A stretch of 64,000 nucleotides of DNA from Isoetes taiwanensis (GCA_021234155.1 JAJEKV010000062.1:6540432-6604431); one strand, 5' to 3'; shown: positions 1 through 19,724, numbered from the stretch's first letter. The notes: generated by a model from the letters alone, not told the origin. Numbers and translations are program-made.

Positions 1-640
1 CCCTAGGTCTCTACCCCCTTCCCAACACAAGAGGAACAAACATGATCAACCATCATCACATAATCATCATGAACAATATCATATGAACATCTTAACCTAA
101 TCATACATATCTAACTAATGAGTTAGGGTTCATTGGTTAGGGTTCAAGATGTTCAACAAAGGATCTAGGGTGGCTCTACTCTAGCTACGAAATACTAACC
201 CATCACGGAGTGCTAACTCCCGGATGAACTAACATGAACTCTACTCAACCTACCTCCTCAGCGCTTCCTCCCATCCTGGCGTCTCCATGCTCCTTGGCGT
301 GGCTCGAGACTTGCTCCCTCACGATCATACACACCTTCGAGGGCTTTGCTCGAGGCTAGGCTCTGACGAGCGATGCCGAAGCTTGGGGGTTTTGGAAAAG
401 ATGAGGGTTTAGGTGCTAGGTCAGGGAAAAAGGTCTAGGGTTAGGGTTAGAGCTATTATAGGTGTGGGTCCACATGGGATGCCACGTGGCACCACTAGGA
501 TGAGGCCGTGTGGCGGTTGCTCAATAGGATAAGGCCATGTGGAAATGGTCTTATCCTAAGGTTATCTAAGTTAAACAATTAACTTAGATGTGCACCCCTT
601 GCCACTTTCTAATGCATACAAGGCTACTTAGGTAGACTTG
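1..640. other. Non-coding stretch, telomere-like motifs
   Basis: No open frame or recognisable gene is seen. Plant telomere-like GGTTAGGGTT steps occur near 120-150 and 430-450. Two or three units are too few for a real interstitial telomere tract. Confidence 0.4.
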
Positions 641-641
641 T

Positions 642-1499
642 ATGGTGACGGGTCCAAGAATATACGTATCTATAGCGTATATTCCCTTGGAACGTCACAC
701 TAGATTTAAAGCTATTGTCAATGGCACCTCTTCTGATAAGATTTTATTCAAGCATATTGTTAATAAGGTGTCCAACCATAGTCTGGATAATGCTTTATCA
801 ACTCAGATTGATTGGTATCACAAGGACAAGAATATCTACAAAGTTGCTAATATCTATAATTTTCTGGCAAATACCAATCAAGCTTCTAAAGCCTGCCTTT
901 ACTGGAATCTTTCTGCAGACACTGGAACTGCCCTTTTCAGAAATGTATGGAATTCTTACTGTGCTCCTAAAATTACCTACTTTATTTGGTTGGTTGCTAA
1001 TAAAAGCATTCCAAACATGGAGACTCTATGTAGACACAACTTGCTTGCTAATGCTCTTAGTAATCCTGTCACAAGTTCTTCCTGCCCTCTGCATTGTAAT
1101 GGCATTGAAAATATCGATCACATTTTTAATTGGCCTAAGATTTCAAGCTTTTGGAATTGGTTTGAGCAGGTTTTTCAAGCCAAAAAGCAAAGGAGTATTG
1201 TTAACTTTATTATGTCGGGCAATAAATTTAAAAATTCAATCTCTTTCATTGCTTTATGGAATAGCTGGAAGCATAGAAATAGATGTTTGCATGGGGGACA
1301 CAATCCTTCTCCTTTATGGATTAAATGGCAGGTTATATATGACATTGAACTTGCAGCTACTGCACATAAGTATAAAAGTTTTAATTCTAATATGGATAAT
1401 AATTGGTTTTCAATTGGGAATTATTCAGGCTTTTATGGTTTTTTCAAGCTCTTCTGTCATCAATCATTGACTGACATTGAAACCCTTGACGCTAGATGA
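642..1499 (+). mobile_element. LINE fragment with zf-RVT zinc-binding domain
   Basis: A 285-residue frame resembles the C-terminal part of plant L1-type non-LTR retrotransposon polyproteins. The middle of the frame reads APKITYFIWLVANK, then CPLHCNGIENIDHIFNWP, which matches the Trp/Cys/His pattern of the reverse transcriptase zinc-binding domain (zf-RVT). No reverse transcriptase palm lies upstream in the window, so only the 3' end remains. A WNSWKHRNRCLHGG segment follows, as in L1-type C-termini. In the intact element this domain would sit downstream of the reverse transcriptase and is thought to help template RNA binding. Identification is by motif reading alone; a domesticated zf-RVT gene is possible but unlikely this close to other LINE debris. 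Confidence 0.7.
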
Positions 1500-1768
1500 T
1501 CTGAGGAACTGCAAGCACAAGCTTAACCTCCACCTTGATGATGTTGAAGTTACAAAATATCGTTCAAGGAACTTGTCAGTACACAGAATTTGGGATTATA
1601 ATATGTGGTCTGGATCAGTGAGAGGAAGGTTAATTCCGTCTCTACAGCAGGTTAAGCAGAAAGAGATTACATGGAGCAATGAATTTTCAAAGGAAACATA
1701 TCTTATGTTCATTCTGTTCTGGTTTTTAGAAAACAACAGTGCCAATATGACAAATCAACAGTTTGAAT

Positions 1769-2960
1769 TTTACAGTAAAGTAAAGTAAATTTATTCACTA
1801 TCTCATAGAGACCCTACTAGGAGACGAAAAATCAGAAACAAACATAAAGGTGCTACAAAATGAGCGACAAATCAGTCCATCGCTGCAGAGAAACCTCACG
1901 AACTTGCCATATTTCCTCAAGGAGAGATGCAAGCGACTATGAGCGTAACTGAAAAACTGTATATACATTTCGAAGATCCGACTCTTTCAATCCATGGCGA
2001 TCTCTTATGGCTGCGTACGCTGGACAGGCAATAAGAAAATGGTGTTCATCTTCCACTTCTTGTGAGCCGCAAACTTCACATGTTCTCTGGTCCCTAGGAA
2101 TCTGACGCCATCGTCCACGCTCAATTTGTAGGTGATGGGAGCTAACCCTCATCCGACAAATCAAGTGTTGGTGTGCCCTAGGTAAATGATCAAGGAGATA
2201 TTGCTGCGGTATGTAGGTGACCATAGGATTAATCTCTCTTTTATAGAATACCATTTTTCCTTGTGCATTTGCCCATATTTTATCAGTAACTTTCATCCTG
2301 ACTCATTCCCTGATCCCTTCTGGCTTCGTAGGCATATCTACCATTGAGATGCCCCAATGGTTCAGCCATGCAACTCCCTTATGATACCAACCATGCTCAC
2401 GGCTTGCTTCTAATACTTTATACGGCAATCTATCTGGCGTTAGAGATTGAACTCTAAGCACATATCTAATAAATTGGCAAAGAGCCTCCGCCTCTAAAGG
2501 CAACATTCCCGCTTCTGCAAGCAGCATTGGGTACGGTGTTTGGAGTTTAACTCCAAGCTCATCCATCAGGAAGCGTTTCTGTACAGATTCAATGCTTTTC
2601 CATTTCTTGCGTGATAGCCCTGGTCCCCATACTTGGCAACCATATAAAACCACTGGTTGCATGAGTGCTTTATACAAATGGTGGCGCATAGTCCAGTCCC
2701 ACAATTGAATTGTGCGACATTTTGCCTGCATTCCAAATAGTGCTCTTCTGCTTGCATTTACTCTTTTGTCCACTGCAACATTCCATGTATAAGTATCTGT
2801 TACCTCTAGGCCCAAATATCTGTAATTATGTACCTATTCCACCACCTGTCCATCATAGTATAAATTACATACTTTTCCAGTACCAAACACCATGACTTTT
2901 GTCTTTTCTAGATTTACAGTCATCTCTGTAAGCTCACAAAACCTTTTCAATACATTTAGA
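1769..2960 (-). mobile_element. LINE 3' end (RT thumb and C-terminal zinc ribbon), three in-frame stops
   Basis: Read on the minus strand, one frame runs from about 2960 to 1853. It begins with LKRFCELTEMTVNLEKTKVM and YRYLGLEV, typical of the reverse transcriptase region after the YADD box. It continues with LYGCQVWG and ends in a zinc ribbon, CEVCGSQEVEDEHHFLIACP. The frame is continuous but carries a TAG at 2834-2836, a TGA at 2303-2305 and a TAG at 1937-1939, with a natural-looking stop at 1853-1855. The 3' UTR ends in an AATAAA-like stretch followed by a short (TTTAC)n tail at 1773-1790, the short-tandem-repeat end common in RTE-like LINEs. It is a 5'-truncated, dead copy: the YADD box and endonuclease are absent. 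Confidence 0.85.
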
Positions 2961-3334
2961 TGTTTTCAATACAGAGAATGTTATTATTATCATAGGGGCA
3001 GGGCAGATTGTTATGGTACCATGATTCATCTCATGTCCACTTGTCAGACAGGCTTATCGAGTTGCTCTATGTTCTCTTATTTTCCATAATTAATGACTAA
3101 AAAGCTTCACTCTTTCCAAAAAAAACTCCGCGACAACCGTTTATGAACTACTATGTGTTGCGATTATCTCCTGCAATTTCGATCGATCCTTAAGCCTCTG
3201 AACTTCCTAAGAAGATATGATTATTGTTCCTTGGCTTTAAACTGAGCTTGTTTCCCAGTTGTTTAAACTATAACATTCTCTTAAGCCATTTGTTAGCTTT
3301 GGAACTGAAACTACAAAAGAAGTAGTGGTGATCA
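2961..3334. other. Intergenic, nothing recognised
   Basis: AT-rich sequence without a supported frame or repeat partner elsewhere in the window. Confidence 0.3.
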
Positions 3335-3507
3335 ATCCTTAAGACTTAAGCCTACTGTTAAAGATTTGTCATAAGTTTAGTGGATCCAGTTAATTGGTTA
3401 AACTTTATGCTCACATCAATTCATTGAGATATTATCTTAATTATTTGATTTTGATTGTGAACCATCTCTTGTTCTTTACTTGTCTTATCTCAATCATTGT
3501 TTTAGGA
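3335..3507 (+). repeat. LTR fragment, inverted partner of 6684-6867
   Basis: This stretch aligns with the reverse complement of about 6684-6867. Shared blocks include TTAAGACTTAAGC, GATTTGTCATAAGT and ATTATCTTAATTA. The other copy ends at a primer-binding-site-like sequence, which suggests both are pieces of the same LTR. Here homology stops exactly where the TIR element at 3508 begins. Confidence 0.6.
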
Positions 3508-3755
3508 TCACACGGGGGGTTACTCCGGGCATCGAGAGCTGTCAGATGGGCATATTTGCCCTTTATTCCTGGATCTGGACCGTACATAGCGATCCTCATT
3601 TGTGGGGTATGCATGTACAAATTTTTGTATACTGTATATTGAGGTTTATAAAATACTATAAGGTTTGAGAGAATGTACTTAATGGTGTTAATTTTGTACA
3701 TGTATCATAAATATTTTTTTAGGGCTCTCGCTGCCCTACATAACCCCCCGTGTGA
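3508..3755. mobile_element. 248-bp terminal-inverted-repeat element (copy A)
   Basis: The ends are perfect 15-bp inverted repeats: TCACACGGGGGGTTA at 3508-3522 and TAACCCCCCGTGTGA at 3741-3755. A second inverted block sits just inside (GGGCATCGAGAGC against GGGCAGCGAGAGC read in reverse). No transposase frame fits in 248 bp, so it is a MITE-like non-autonomous unit. No clear target-site duplication is seen. A homologue of exactly 248 bp lies at 44239-44486. Both share the same right-hand flank, yet the interiors are in opposite orientation. Confidence 0.75.
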
Positions 3756-5948
3756 ATATGCACCCAAACCAAAGGGGGTTTAAGGGGGATTTTATTTTAA
3801 ATGTGTTAAATGCAATGGTTTGTGTTAATAATATTAATGGTAGTTGTGTGTTGATTGTTATATTAAAAAATTTTTTGGGCCCTTCGGGCCCTAACTAAAG
3901 CAAACATAGGTAAATTTTTTGGGCCTAAATATTAATTACTAAAAAGCATAATAATATCAAGACGAACAAATTATTTCTATTGCAAACAACTATGAGTACA
4001 TTTTGTAATCTCAATTTCCTGCATTGCATACCAAGAGCCACCCAAATATACGCAAACACATTCGTTACCGCCTATAAGTCAATGCGGATATACCAAAACC
4101 GGAATAAAAGCATGCGGACAAAGAACCTGGATATAAATATAAGCATGCAAAGGCACTGCAAATGCAAAGCTTGACCCCAAAGAGACAAACACCAGGAAAG
4201 AAGCATTGCTTGATTCGATAGTGTGATTACTGCAGTTATATGGTGTCCCAACAAGATTGGACTAAAAACAAATATGACAATTGCAAACAAGCAGCATATC
4301 TGATAGTTCCAGCAATAGAATGAGGCCAACAAGATCAGGTTATGGATAGGCAAATACACGAAAATAAACATAAACAACGTAAAAGGTATCAAAAGAGGAG
4401 GATTGCCCAAAGTGACAATGTATTCACAATGCCAATAAGCACAAATGTTGACATAAGTTGGAAAAACATATTCAAAAACATGTTTGCCCACATCATGGCC
4501 CGATATGAGCGTTGTGCGACCATCGCTTGACAAGATAAGCCAAAAGGAATTGGATAATGTCAGTGTTACCTGCATATTGTTGTCCGCTAATGTAAAATTA
4601 TGTAAGAAAAATGGAAACTTATCTAGAACTACAAACATCTCAAATAGATACAGTTCACACCTTTACAACATGGATTGAGGAATCGGTATATCATTCCAAC
4701 TTATCCAAGGCTCGAAACTCAAGAGAAAGCTCTCGACCTTTCATATAAATCTCGAGAATCAAAGGGCGTAATGCTACAAGATGGTTACATCAAAGCGAGA
4801 ACAAGGGAGGCTTCTCCTCTCCAATTACTTGACCCCTGGGGAATAAGTTCCAGCTCGGATGCCCTTGCGGATAAAAGGATTGCGGGGGTGGTCGATCTTT
4901 GGCTGCCAATATCTTGTCCAAAGAGGTATCGGACTACATTACGACAAATCGAGACTTGAGGAGAACTTCGAGTTGAGGAAGCTGCACAACTTTGCATTAT
5001 GATAGTAAAGACACTTTAATAATATGGATAAAACACCATGTGTTAACGCATATATACAAGAGAAGCTTGATCTCGAAGGGCTGTCCCTTCTTGCCATGCT
5101 AGAAAATTGCCAAACACAACTATATCATCCTCAAGTAACGACCAATTTTGTTTAATAAGCTCGCCTTTAGACTTATGCATATACCATGCATGGTCGGGCA
5201 ATGATATAGATTCTTCATCTTCAATTTTACAAAGAAAGTTCTGCGGTCCGGTCTTTGGCCCTCGCTACTTGAAATTGATTCTTACACCTTGCCCTCCTTT
5301 CACAAATTTCGGGTCGCAAGCTTGTTCCGACCCACTATAACCACAGCGGCTTGCCCTCCTTTAATGAACTCCGACGGTCTGCCAAGCCCTTAGGCCCAAT
5401 TGTCCGCCCATGGGATAGTGAAAAACAAAACCGGGGAGGTGGACAAATTTAGTCGAAGTTCATCTGCTGCTCTGCCGCGGAAAAGAAAAACCTAAGCTGA
5501 TTTGTAGAAACCAATTTGTTGCGGGGTTTGCCGCCTAAAATGATCGAATCCAAATATCTTCTCAAAGCGGACAAAAATCTTCCTAATCTACATGGAGCTC
5601 GGGTTTTGCGGTTGTAGTTGTCAATCCACCCACCCGGCCCAATATCGAAATCCTCTGGGATCTAAATCTTTGGTGGCCCGGGGCACGCGACCCCCTTGTG
5701 CAGAAACAAACTACAAGCAAATCCAAAACCCTAATATTAACCTAATATTTGACAAACCTAATATTAACAATAAAAGCCCCACAACCACACGATTTTCCCT
5801 CTTCCTTAAAATCAATGGCTAACAAATGAGTGCACTCTAGAAATACTGTTTAGTACGTCCACGTGAATACGCCTATAAAATCATATGAAAACCATGCCAA
5901 AAAGCGTATAAAATCACAAGAAAAAACCCCCTGTTATAATGCTACATA
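3756..5948. other. Intergenic; start is a repeat shared with 44487
   Basis: The first 75 bases (ATATGCACCCAAACC and a following GGTTTGTGT block) match the flank of the second TIR element at 44487-44555. A GGGCCCTTCGGGCCC hairpin lies near 3877-3891. The rest holds only weak open frames with no recognisable domain. Confidence 0.4.
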
Positions 5949-6660
5949 TTCAATTAGTATTAAAGTCAAGTTTCAGTCTCATCCTGTGAAATGGCCAACC
6001 GCTTCAATATTCCTAATAGCCAGTATGCGCAGGCGACGCAGGCGTTGAGAACTGCAGACTTCATAGCTAAACAAATCACTGACCAAATTGCATTGTCTCT
6101 GCCGATAAACGAGCAAGAATATCAAATGAAGAGCAAATTTCATTACTCTATGGGTTTTTGCCCAACATTTCCCTGCAACCTCCATTACCAAATACCCCTT
6201 CACTAGTTAATCCTCCACCACCTGCAAATTCTCCATCAAATAGCTTTTTTATGAAGCTAAGAATCCCATAACTGTAGGAGGACTCCTATTCTTTCCTAAG
6301 AAAGTTGGCATTCCCTCCTCTTTATCCAACCAGTTTATCATCTTGGTCGTAGCATTGGCTGCACTGGGAGTACTTGACAAAGAATTTGCAGGTGGTGGAA
6401 GATTAACTAGTGGAGGGTATTTTGGCAATGAAGGCTATTAGGAATTGCTGGGCAAATAATGGAGTGATGCAATTTGCGCTAGTTTCGTTTTATAGTTGTG
6501 TGCATATGTAGGCGGAGCTAAAGCATTCGGTCATCGATTTGTCTAGCTATGAAGTATACAGTTTATATCGCCTATTGGTACTAGCTATCAGGAATATTGA
6601 AATGATTGGCCATTTCACATGACAGAAGATTGAAACTTGACTCTAATACCAATTGATATG
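5949..6660. repeat. Large inverted repeat of an LTR-element gag start
   Basis: The left arm (about 5949-6244) and the right arm (about 6365-6660, reverse complement) share AGTCAAGTTTCA, GTGAAATGGCCAA, TTTCAATATTCCT and CCACCACCTGCAAATTCT. Each arm starts with a TTGGTATTAGAGTC-like primer-binding-site sequence followed by a frame starting Met-Ala-Asn. Two copies of the same LTR-retroelement leader and gag start therefore face each other across about 120 bp. The arms have diverged by point changes and indels, so the structure is not recent. Confidence 0.7.
5991..6206 (+). pseudogene. Putative gag N-terminus fragment
   Basis: A 71-residue frame beginning MANRFNIPNSQYAQ lies directly downstream of the primer-binding-site-like sequence, in the position of a gag start. 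A diverged copy of the same start (MANHFNIPDS) is on the minus strand at about 6608. No CCHC knuckle or further gag domain follows. The gag call rests on position and on the duplicated context, not on a recognised domain. Confidence 0.35.
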
Positions 6661-6867
6661 GGTAATATTATTTTATAGTTGTTAAAGATCGTAAAACAAT
6701 AATTGAGAGAAGAACAAGTAAATAACATGAGATGGTCCACAATCAAAACCAAGTAATTAAGATAATACCTCGGCAGATTGATATGAGCATACAACTTAAC
6801 CAACCAACTTGATCCACTGGACTTATGACAAATCCTTAACTCTGGCTCACGCTTAAGTCTTAAGAAT
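6654..6867 (-). repeat. LTR 3' portion, minus orientation
   Basis: On the minus strand this ends in CATATCA at about 6654, followed by ATTGGTATTAGAGTC, a near match to the plant initiator-Met primer site TGGTATCAGAGC. It pairs with 3335-3507. Its outer end is cut at 6867, where integrase sequence of a different Ty3/gypsy element begins. Confidence 0.55.
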
Positions 6868-7995
6868 TGAGTGAAGGCGGATCATGGGAAAACTCTGGGA
6901 TTGTTGCCCCTCCCTATACCAAATGAACGCTGGGAAAGCGTGAGTATGGATTTTATAGTCGCATTACCTAGAACTGATAGGCAACATACTCAAATTTTGG
7001 TAGTAGTGGATCGACTAACCAAGTATGCTAAGTTTATAGCATTAAAAGGGGAGGCTATGGGACATGATGTAGCAGTTGCCTATATGCAACACATTCCCAA
7101 CCTTCGGAATTCCCTTGTCCATTGTAAGTGATCGGGACACTAAGTTCACGGGTCACTTCTGGAGAGATCTCATGAAAGGATTGATGATCCGATTATACAT
7201 GAGTAGTGGAAATCATCCACAGACGAACGGGCAAACTGAGCGCATAAACATGATCCTAGAGGATATGTTGCGAAGTTTTGTCCACGAGAAGCAGTCTAGG
7301 TGGGAAGATTATTTACCCTGTCTAGAATTCACTTATAATAATAGCCATCATACGGGAATTCGGATGACTCCCTTTGTGGCTATTATGGGTCGAAATCCAA
7401 GGACTTATTCAGGTGTACATAAGTACCTCTGGAGTGAAGTTGCAGTACACATGCTTCATGATATGGATGCAATCATGCAGCAATACAAGCAAGCTTTGCG
7501 AAAAGCTCAAGATAGGGCACAAATGTCTGCTAACCAGCATAGACATGATATCTGTTATGCGGAAGGTGATTATGTTTTCCTACTGGTTGTTTATCCTTTG
7601 GCACTAAGAATGAACACTTTATGGCCTTTAACTAAAGGTCGGGTGCCCAAACTTACTCCGTGGTATGCTGGACCTTTTAGGATTACTAAAAGGATCGGGA
7701 AACAGCATACAAGTTGAACTTACCACAAGAAGTAGGGATCCATCCTGTGTTTCATGTAAGTCAGCTAAAAAGGGCTATACTGGATACCGCTAATGTGGTT
7801 AGTCCGCAAAGTATACCGATCGTCTTAAACTCCTCTGTAATGCCAGAATGTCTTTTGGATAAAAGAGTTCGGCAGCTGCGCAATAGAGATGTGGTAGAAC
7901 ATCTGATTCAGTGGCAGGACCAGTCTCCTGAGGATGCCACCTAGGAGACGGAGGAATTTGTGCAGCAGTTCCCTTATCTAAAGGATCAACCTTGA
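6868..7995 (+). pseudogene. Ty3/gypsy chromovirus integrase and chromodomain, broken
   Basis: Integrase core: the first catalytic Asp in VSMDFIVALPRT, the second in IVSDRDTKFTGHFW, and the Glu in NHPQTNGQTERIN. A GPFRITKRIGK segment and a C-terminal chromodomain-like tail (HPVFHVSQLKRAI, then VEHLIQWQDQSPEDAT) follow. The enzyme would insert the element's cDNA, and the chromodomain would direct it to marked chromatin. The frame breaks near 7094 (one T short in HIFRTFGIP) and near 7700 (one A short in RIGKTAYK). A TAG at 7942-7944 replaces the Trp of the usual ATWE motif, and the original end is the TGA at 7993-7995. The N-terminal zinc domain, RT and RNase H are missing. The 3' LTR follows at once. 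Confidence 0.88.
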
Positions 7996-8023
7996 GGGCA
8001 AGGTCCAAAAGGAGGGGGAGGAA

Positions 8024-8937
8024 TGTTACAAGTGCTCCCAAGGGCATAGCTGGAATCGGGCCCTTGACGGACGTCCATGAGCACGGGGGTACTGTTGGTC
8101 GCAATTGCCAGGCAGTTGTGATTTGATAGGCCATGTTGACTGTAATCAGTCTATAGTGACGGAATGCGGGATAAGTGGTAATAATTGCTAGCGACGGATA
8201 ATAGATCGCTAGGGCACTAATATTAGGAAATACTAGTGCGGACAGAGCTTGCGGGGTTTGTAGAGGCGAAAGACCTATATGGGTGCATGGTTAGCATTAT
8301 TATATTATTGTTAATGGAACTAGTATGGTTACTAGGGGGTAAATGCATTAATATAGCTATGGTTGTTAAAATGACTAGTAAAAGGACACGTGGCATTGAA
8401 TGGTTGGGTGGGTTCATGAAACCTGATATATAATAGATTGAAGCGAAATCGTATTAGGCCGGCATGACAGATCGAAGAGTTCGTGGCAAAGAACTATGAT
8501 CTGGATCGAATCAAGGGATGGGCTGGCCAGTTTTGACCATAGTAGACTGCTAGTGAACTCCAGTGGCTGGATTATAAAGTCTGGAGAAGGAATTGGATGA
8601 ACTAACAGAATTGGGTCTAAGAAGGAAGGAGCTGATTTTGCAAGTTTGAGTTACCTTACTAGATCAAGACTTGGACCACAAGGTCGGATTAGCAGCCGCC
8701 CGAGGCTGTGATTCCCCAGGGCGGATTGATACTGCCAAGGGTCGGATTGGGCTTGTGCAGCCGACTGATATTCATCGAGGCAGAGTTTTGGAAGAATCCA
8801 ATCTGCTGAGAGTTCTTCACTTATAAGCAAGCCAGCGTGATTAGCGAGGGGGATCTGGGATCCAAGGTGTGGGTGGAAGCTAATCGGCGTTTACCACGGG
8901 GGCAAAGATTGTTCATTGGAAAATTTTTGTCGTAACA
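8024..8937 (+). mobile_element. 3' LTR of the gypsy element
   Basis: A polypurine tract (AAAAGGAGGGGGAGGAA, 8007-8023) precedes TGTTAC at 8024. The matching end GTAACA is at 8932-8937, giving a 914-bp LTR with a 6-bp terminal inverted repeat. A TATATAATAG box at 8427-8436 fits an LTR promoter. The end point is inferred from the inverted repeat only, since no 5' LTR exists in the window for comparison. Confidence 0.65.
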
Positions 8938-11552
8938 AAATATCTAGCTAACTATTAATTGGCCATATCTCCACAAGTAGAGATCTAATTGGGGCGAGTC
9001 TTGCTTTCCAGGAACTGTCTCAAGTTTAATTTTTGAATTGGAGTGGCACGTTTTGTGTTCATCTGTATGAGGGAGAAATAACTGAAAGTGCTATCAGGGG
9101 CTCAAGGAGAGGAGCTACAAGTTGGTTTGATGGGCTACAAGTTGGTTTGATGGATGCTGCGATCTACAATTGCCTTAAAGCCAGATATGCCGTATTGACT
9201 TTATGATTCAACCTGATATTGCTAGTTGAGTGGTCCAATTGGGTGAAGAGCTTGTCCATTTGGATTGTGTTTTGTGGTGGTACCTTGCTCGTGTTCCGTT
9301 TCCCATTTGGGTTGTTCATGGCAGTCGGTTCTACTCCATTGTGGCATCTTTATGGCAACCTGCCAGATAGTCGGCCTTGTAGTAAAACGATGGTCTTGGT
9401 CTCTCCATAATTCATAGGCATTGGTTGGTTAGAGATGTGCATTAACCTCTTTGCGTTGGGAACGAGAGTGGTAGCTTTGATAGAACTAGTGCAAAACTAG
9501 CACAAACCAGCAAGACGAATAATAGATAGAGAAAAGTGCAAGAACTGCTCTATAGAGAAAACTAATAGGAACAATCTCCACTTCTCTGTGTATCAATATA
9601 TAACATACAATGATATACAATTGGTGGGACTAAGAATAGTAGTATATCGCTGATTTTACTACATCGCTAATTTTCATCCATTAGACCAAGAAATATTCTT
9701 GACCTAATGCCTCATCGCTCCACCTCAATCGTCCATACAATTCATGATGGGGTCAAACAGTTATTTCCACGTCGCCATATGATTATGCAACCATTGTGAA
9801 AAGTCAATATACTAGTCAAACCTTATTTACTATTTTCAAGCTTCTTGAAAACATTTGAACCAAAATTGGCATCTACACAATATAACGCCATTCAAATAGA
9901 ATGCCAAGCCAACAATGCACCTTCAGACTGGCATATGTTACAGTGATAAATGCAAACAAATGAACCAAATTTGGTGATGGCTTGCGCTCCTGGATGCCTC
10001 CACCGCCACAACACAAGTATAACTAGAGCTCCTTTTTATCTGCACCTTTTAGAGTAAGTTCATTTCTAACAGCAGCTTGCAAGCATACTAAGAAGTCAGC
10101 ATAAACCAAGCAAGAGAAGGAAAATTCTACTGCAACTCATTAACTGTTTATCAACGTTTAGGCCACTATTCATGATGATAAATCCTTATTCCAAGAAGGA
10201 AGAAGACATGGGCCATTTTAATCCTTATTCCAAGAAGGAAGAAACATCGGCCTCAGCCTCAATGCAAATGATGTAATCCATTCCTATTACTCATGTCTGC
10301 ATTAGTATCTTCTGCAATTGTATTTGCGTTAATGGTCCATTGTCGCATAAGCATAAAACAATAACTATCAAGCATAGAGCATAAACATCCTCCACCGTAG
10401 CATTAAGCATAAACAATTATATGGCAAAGGAGCCCCTTAACTCCCCTCCATGAAAGATGTGCCAGATCCGGCACCATCCGTTCACAACCCTTTCACATCC
10501 TTTTCTCACAGATCTGGATATAAAAATATATCATTTCACAACCCTTCAAATCTTTGCAGATGTAGTTCTATCATCATGGCCAAATAAAGAAGATGCATGC
10601 GAACAAAAATAAAAAAGATGCATGCCAATTTCGAACAAAAATCAGCTCTGTAAAAAGTGGTCCTTCACATCTCCAGCAAGGAAAAAAAGGTCTAATCGGC
10701 TATGTCAAGAAGCGACCTATCCACCAATCCTGCAAGAAACCTGGGCGGCCAGTTTTGACGCGGGGAGAGCAGCAGCATCAAGGGGTTTCTTTCGTTGTAT
10801 TGGCAAACCCTAAACCCTAAAATAAGAAATCCCTACATATTTTAGTAACCCAAAATAGAACTATCTAAAATAAGCATTGCCACGTTCTTTTGGCTCTCCA
10901 CTTATTTAAGAAGGCTACCTACAGAAAGCCAATTTGATTTTGTTTGGGTCAAACCAGCTCAGCCACATCATTTTTCTACTATTTTTTATACGAATACAAT
11001 ACCTTAACCATTGACAATCTTATGTTATCCCATACATTTTTTATAATTGCATAACCTTATCGTTTAACCACTGCCCACTACCATAGGCAACGATCCTTGT
11101 GTTGGTTTTATACATTTTTAGTCTGCTTTTCCTTGAGTGTGGGATGATCATATCTGATTAGATATCTTTATAATTTCGAATGAGCATGTCAGTCAGTCTC
11201 ATGGATGATTTGAGTTTGGTTTTCTCGAGTTTCTAAGTAGAGCATCAAGCGTCAGTCAAGCTTCTTAGGGACAAAGCTAGTTATTTTTTAGATTAATACT
11301 AGTAAACGTGCGGCCGACGTTCCAAAACGGCGTCGAATTTTGAAGACTGTCCATTCTCGTAGATCATGATCAAATGGCTTAGGGTGCTTTCCCATGGACG
11401 GACGGACCTGGATGAGGTCAGACCCAGGTCCAAAAGTAATCGTGGGAATTACTTTTCAAATGAGATTCTTAACCTCAGCCACTCAAGTTCTTAGCTCATG
11501 AGAACATCGGAATAGCAGATCAGACCTTCAGAAACCTGGAGGTTTACTGCCC
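8938..11552. other. Intergenic upstream of NSUN2-like gene
   Basis: No supported gene. A short direct duplication (CTACAAGTTGGTTTGATG) lies near 9115-9152. A telo-box, AAACCCTAAACCCTAAAA, lies at 10805-10822; such boxes occur in promoters of plant translation and growth genes, but this one is almost 1 kb from the next start codon. The remainder is AT-rich. Confidence 0.4.
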
Positions 11553-11593
11553 ATGGAAAGCACCCTTAGATCATATCAAAGTCAATTGTTTGA

Positions 11594-11654
11594 CACGTGG
11601 AGGTGTTGCGCTAAAAATTGCGCCTTAACAAAGCCGGATCAGATTGACACGTGG
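11594..11654. promoter_or_regulatory. Two G-box motifs upstream of NSUN2-like start
   Basis: ACACGTGG occurs twice, with palindromic CACGTG cores at 11594-11599 and 11648-11653, in the 180 bp before the start codon at 11773. G-boxes bind plant bZIP and bHLH factors. Spacing (54 bp) and location fit a promoter or 5' leader. Function is inferred from the motif only. Confidence 0.35.
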
Positions 11655-11772
11655 ATAGTCCAGAAATTCATGGAACAGGATCCAGGAATGAAAAAGCTGG
11701 GCGAATATATTAGGGTTAAAAAGGTCGTTAAAACCATAAACCTCCGGGTCCGGCCATAGCTGAATATAGAGA

Positions 11773-19290
<7,518 letters not shown>

Positions 19291-19724
19291 TACTGATAAT
19301 AAGGGTCACACCTCGAATGAAGCATACATACATATAAAGAGTATATGTTATTGCTAATAAAAGCCATATGCTGAAGTTTTTGGTGGATCCAAAAGAGTTT
19401 TGGTATTTGGTAAGAGCTGTAAAAGGCTGTCAAATTTGACAAACGGTCCTGGTTGCTTTTCCAAGGAGCCAGAATATGGGCGACATCAATTAGTTAAAAG
19501 TGGCAGTTAACTATTATTGAAAACGTTGAAGGTTAACTATCATTGGAAAATTTTAAGATTTACAGGATCTTGTAGCTCAGTTCTTATTTCTTGTACACAA
19601 ATTTCTTTTTTCCCTTTTATTTAAGAATCCTTTTATGTTAGACCCATTCTTTTCAATTTTATCACTTGCAGTCAGCATATATTCTGGACTTGGGGCCATT
19701 ATCTTCAGTGCGTATAATGTTTAT
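19291..19724. other. 3' flank of the NSUN2-like gene
   Basis: Non-coding. It probably includes the 3' UTR. No clear polyadenylation signal could be assigned with confidence, and no repeat partner was found. Confidence 0.3.

Noticed and set aside
1477-1788. 103-codon plus-strand frame after the LINE zf-RVT fragment
   Set aside because: No recognised domain; it overlaps the LINE frame and runs into the tail of the opposite-strand LINE.
4072-4638. 188-codon minus-strand frame with several hydrophobic stretches
   Set aside because: No domain, no homologous copy in the window, and the composition follows the local AT-rich sequence. A membrane protein cannot be excluded, but nothing supports it.
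10805-10822. Interstitial telomere tract
   Set aside because: Only two AAACCCT units; better described as a telo-box.
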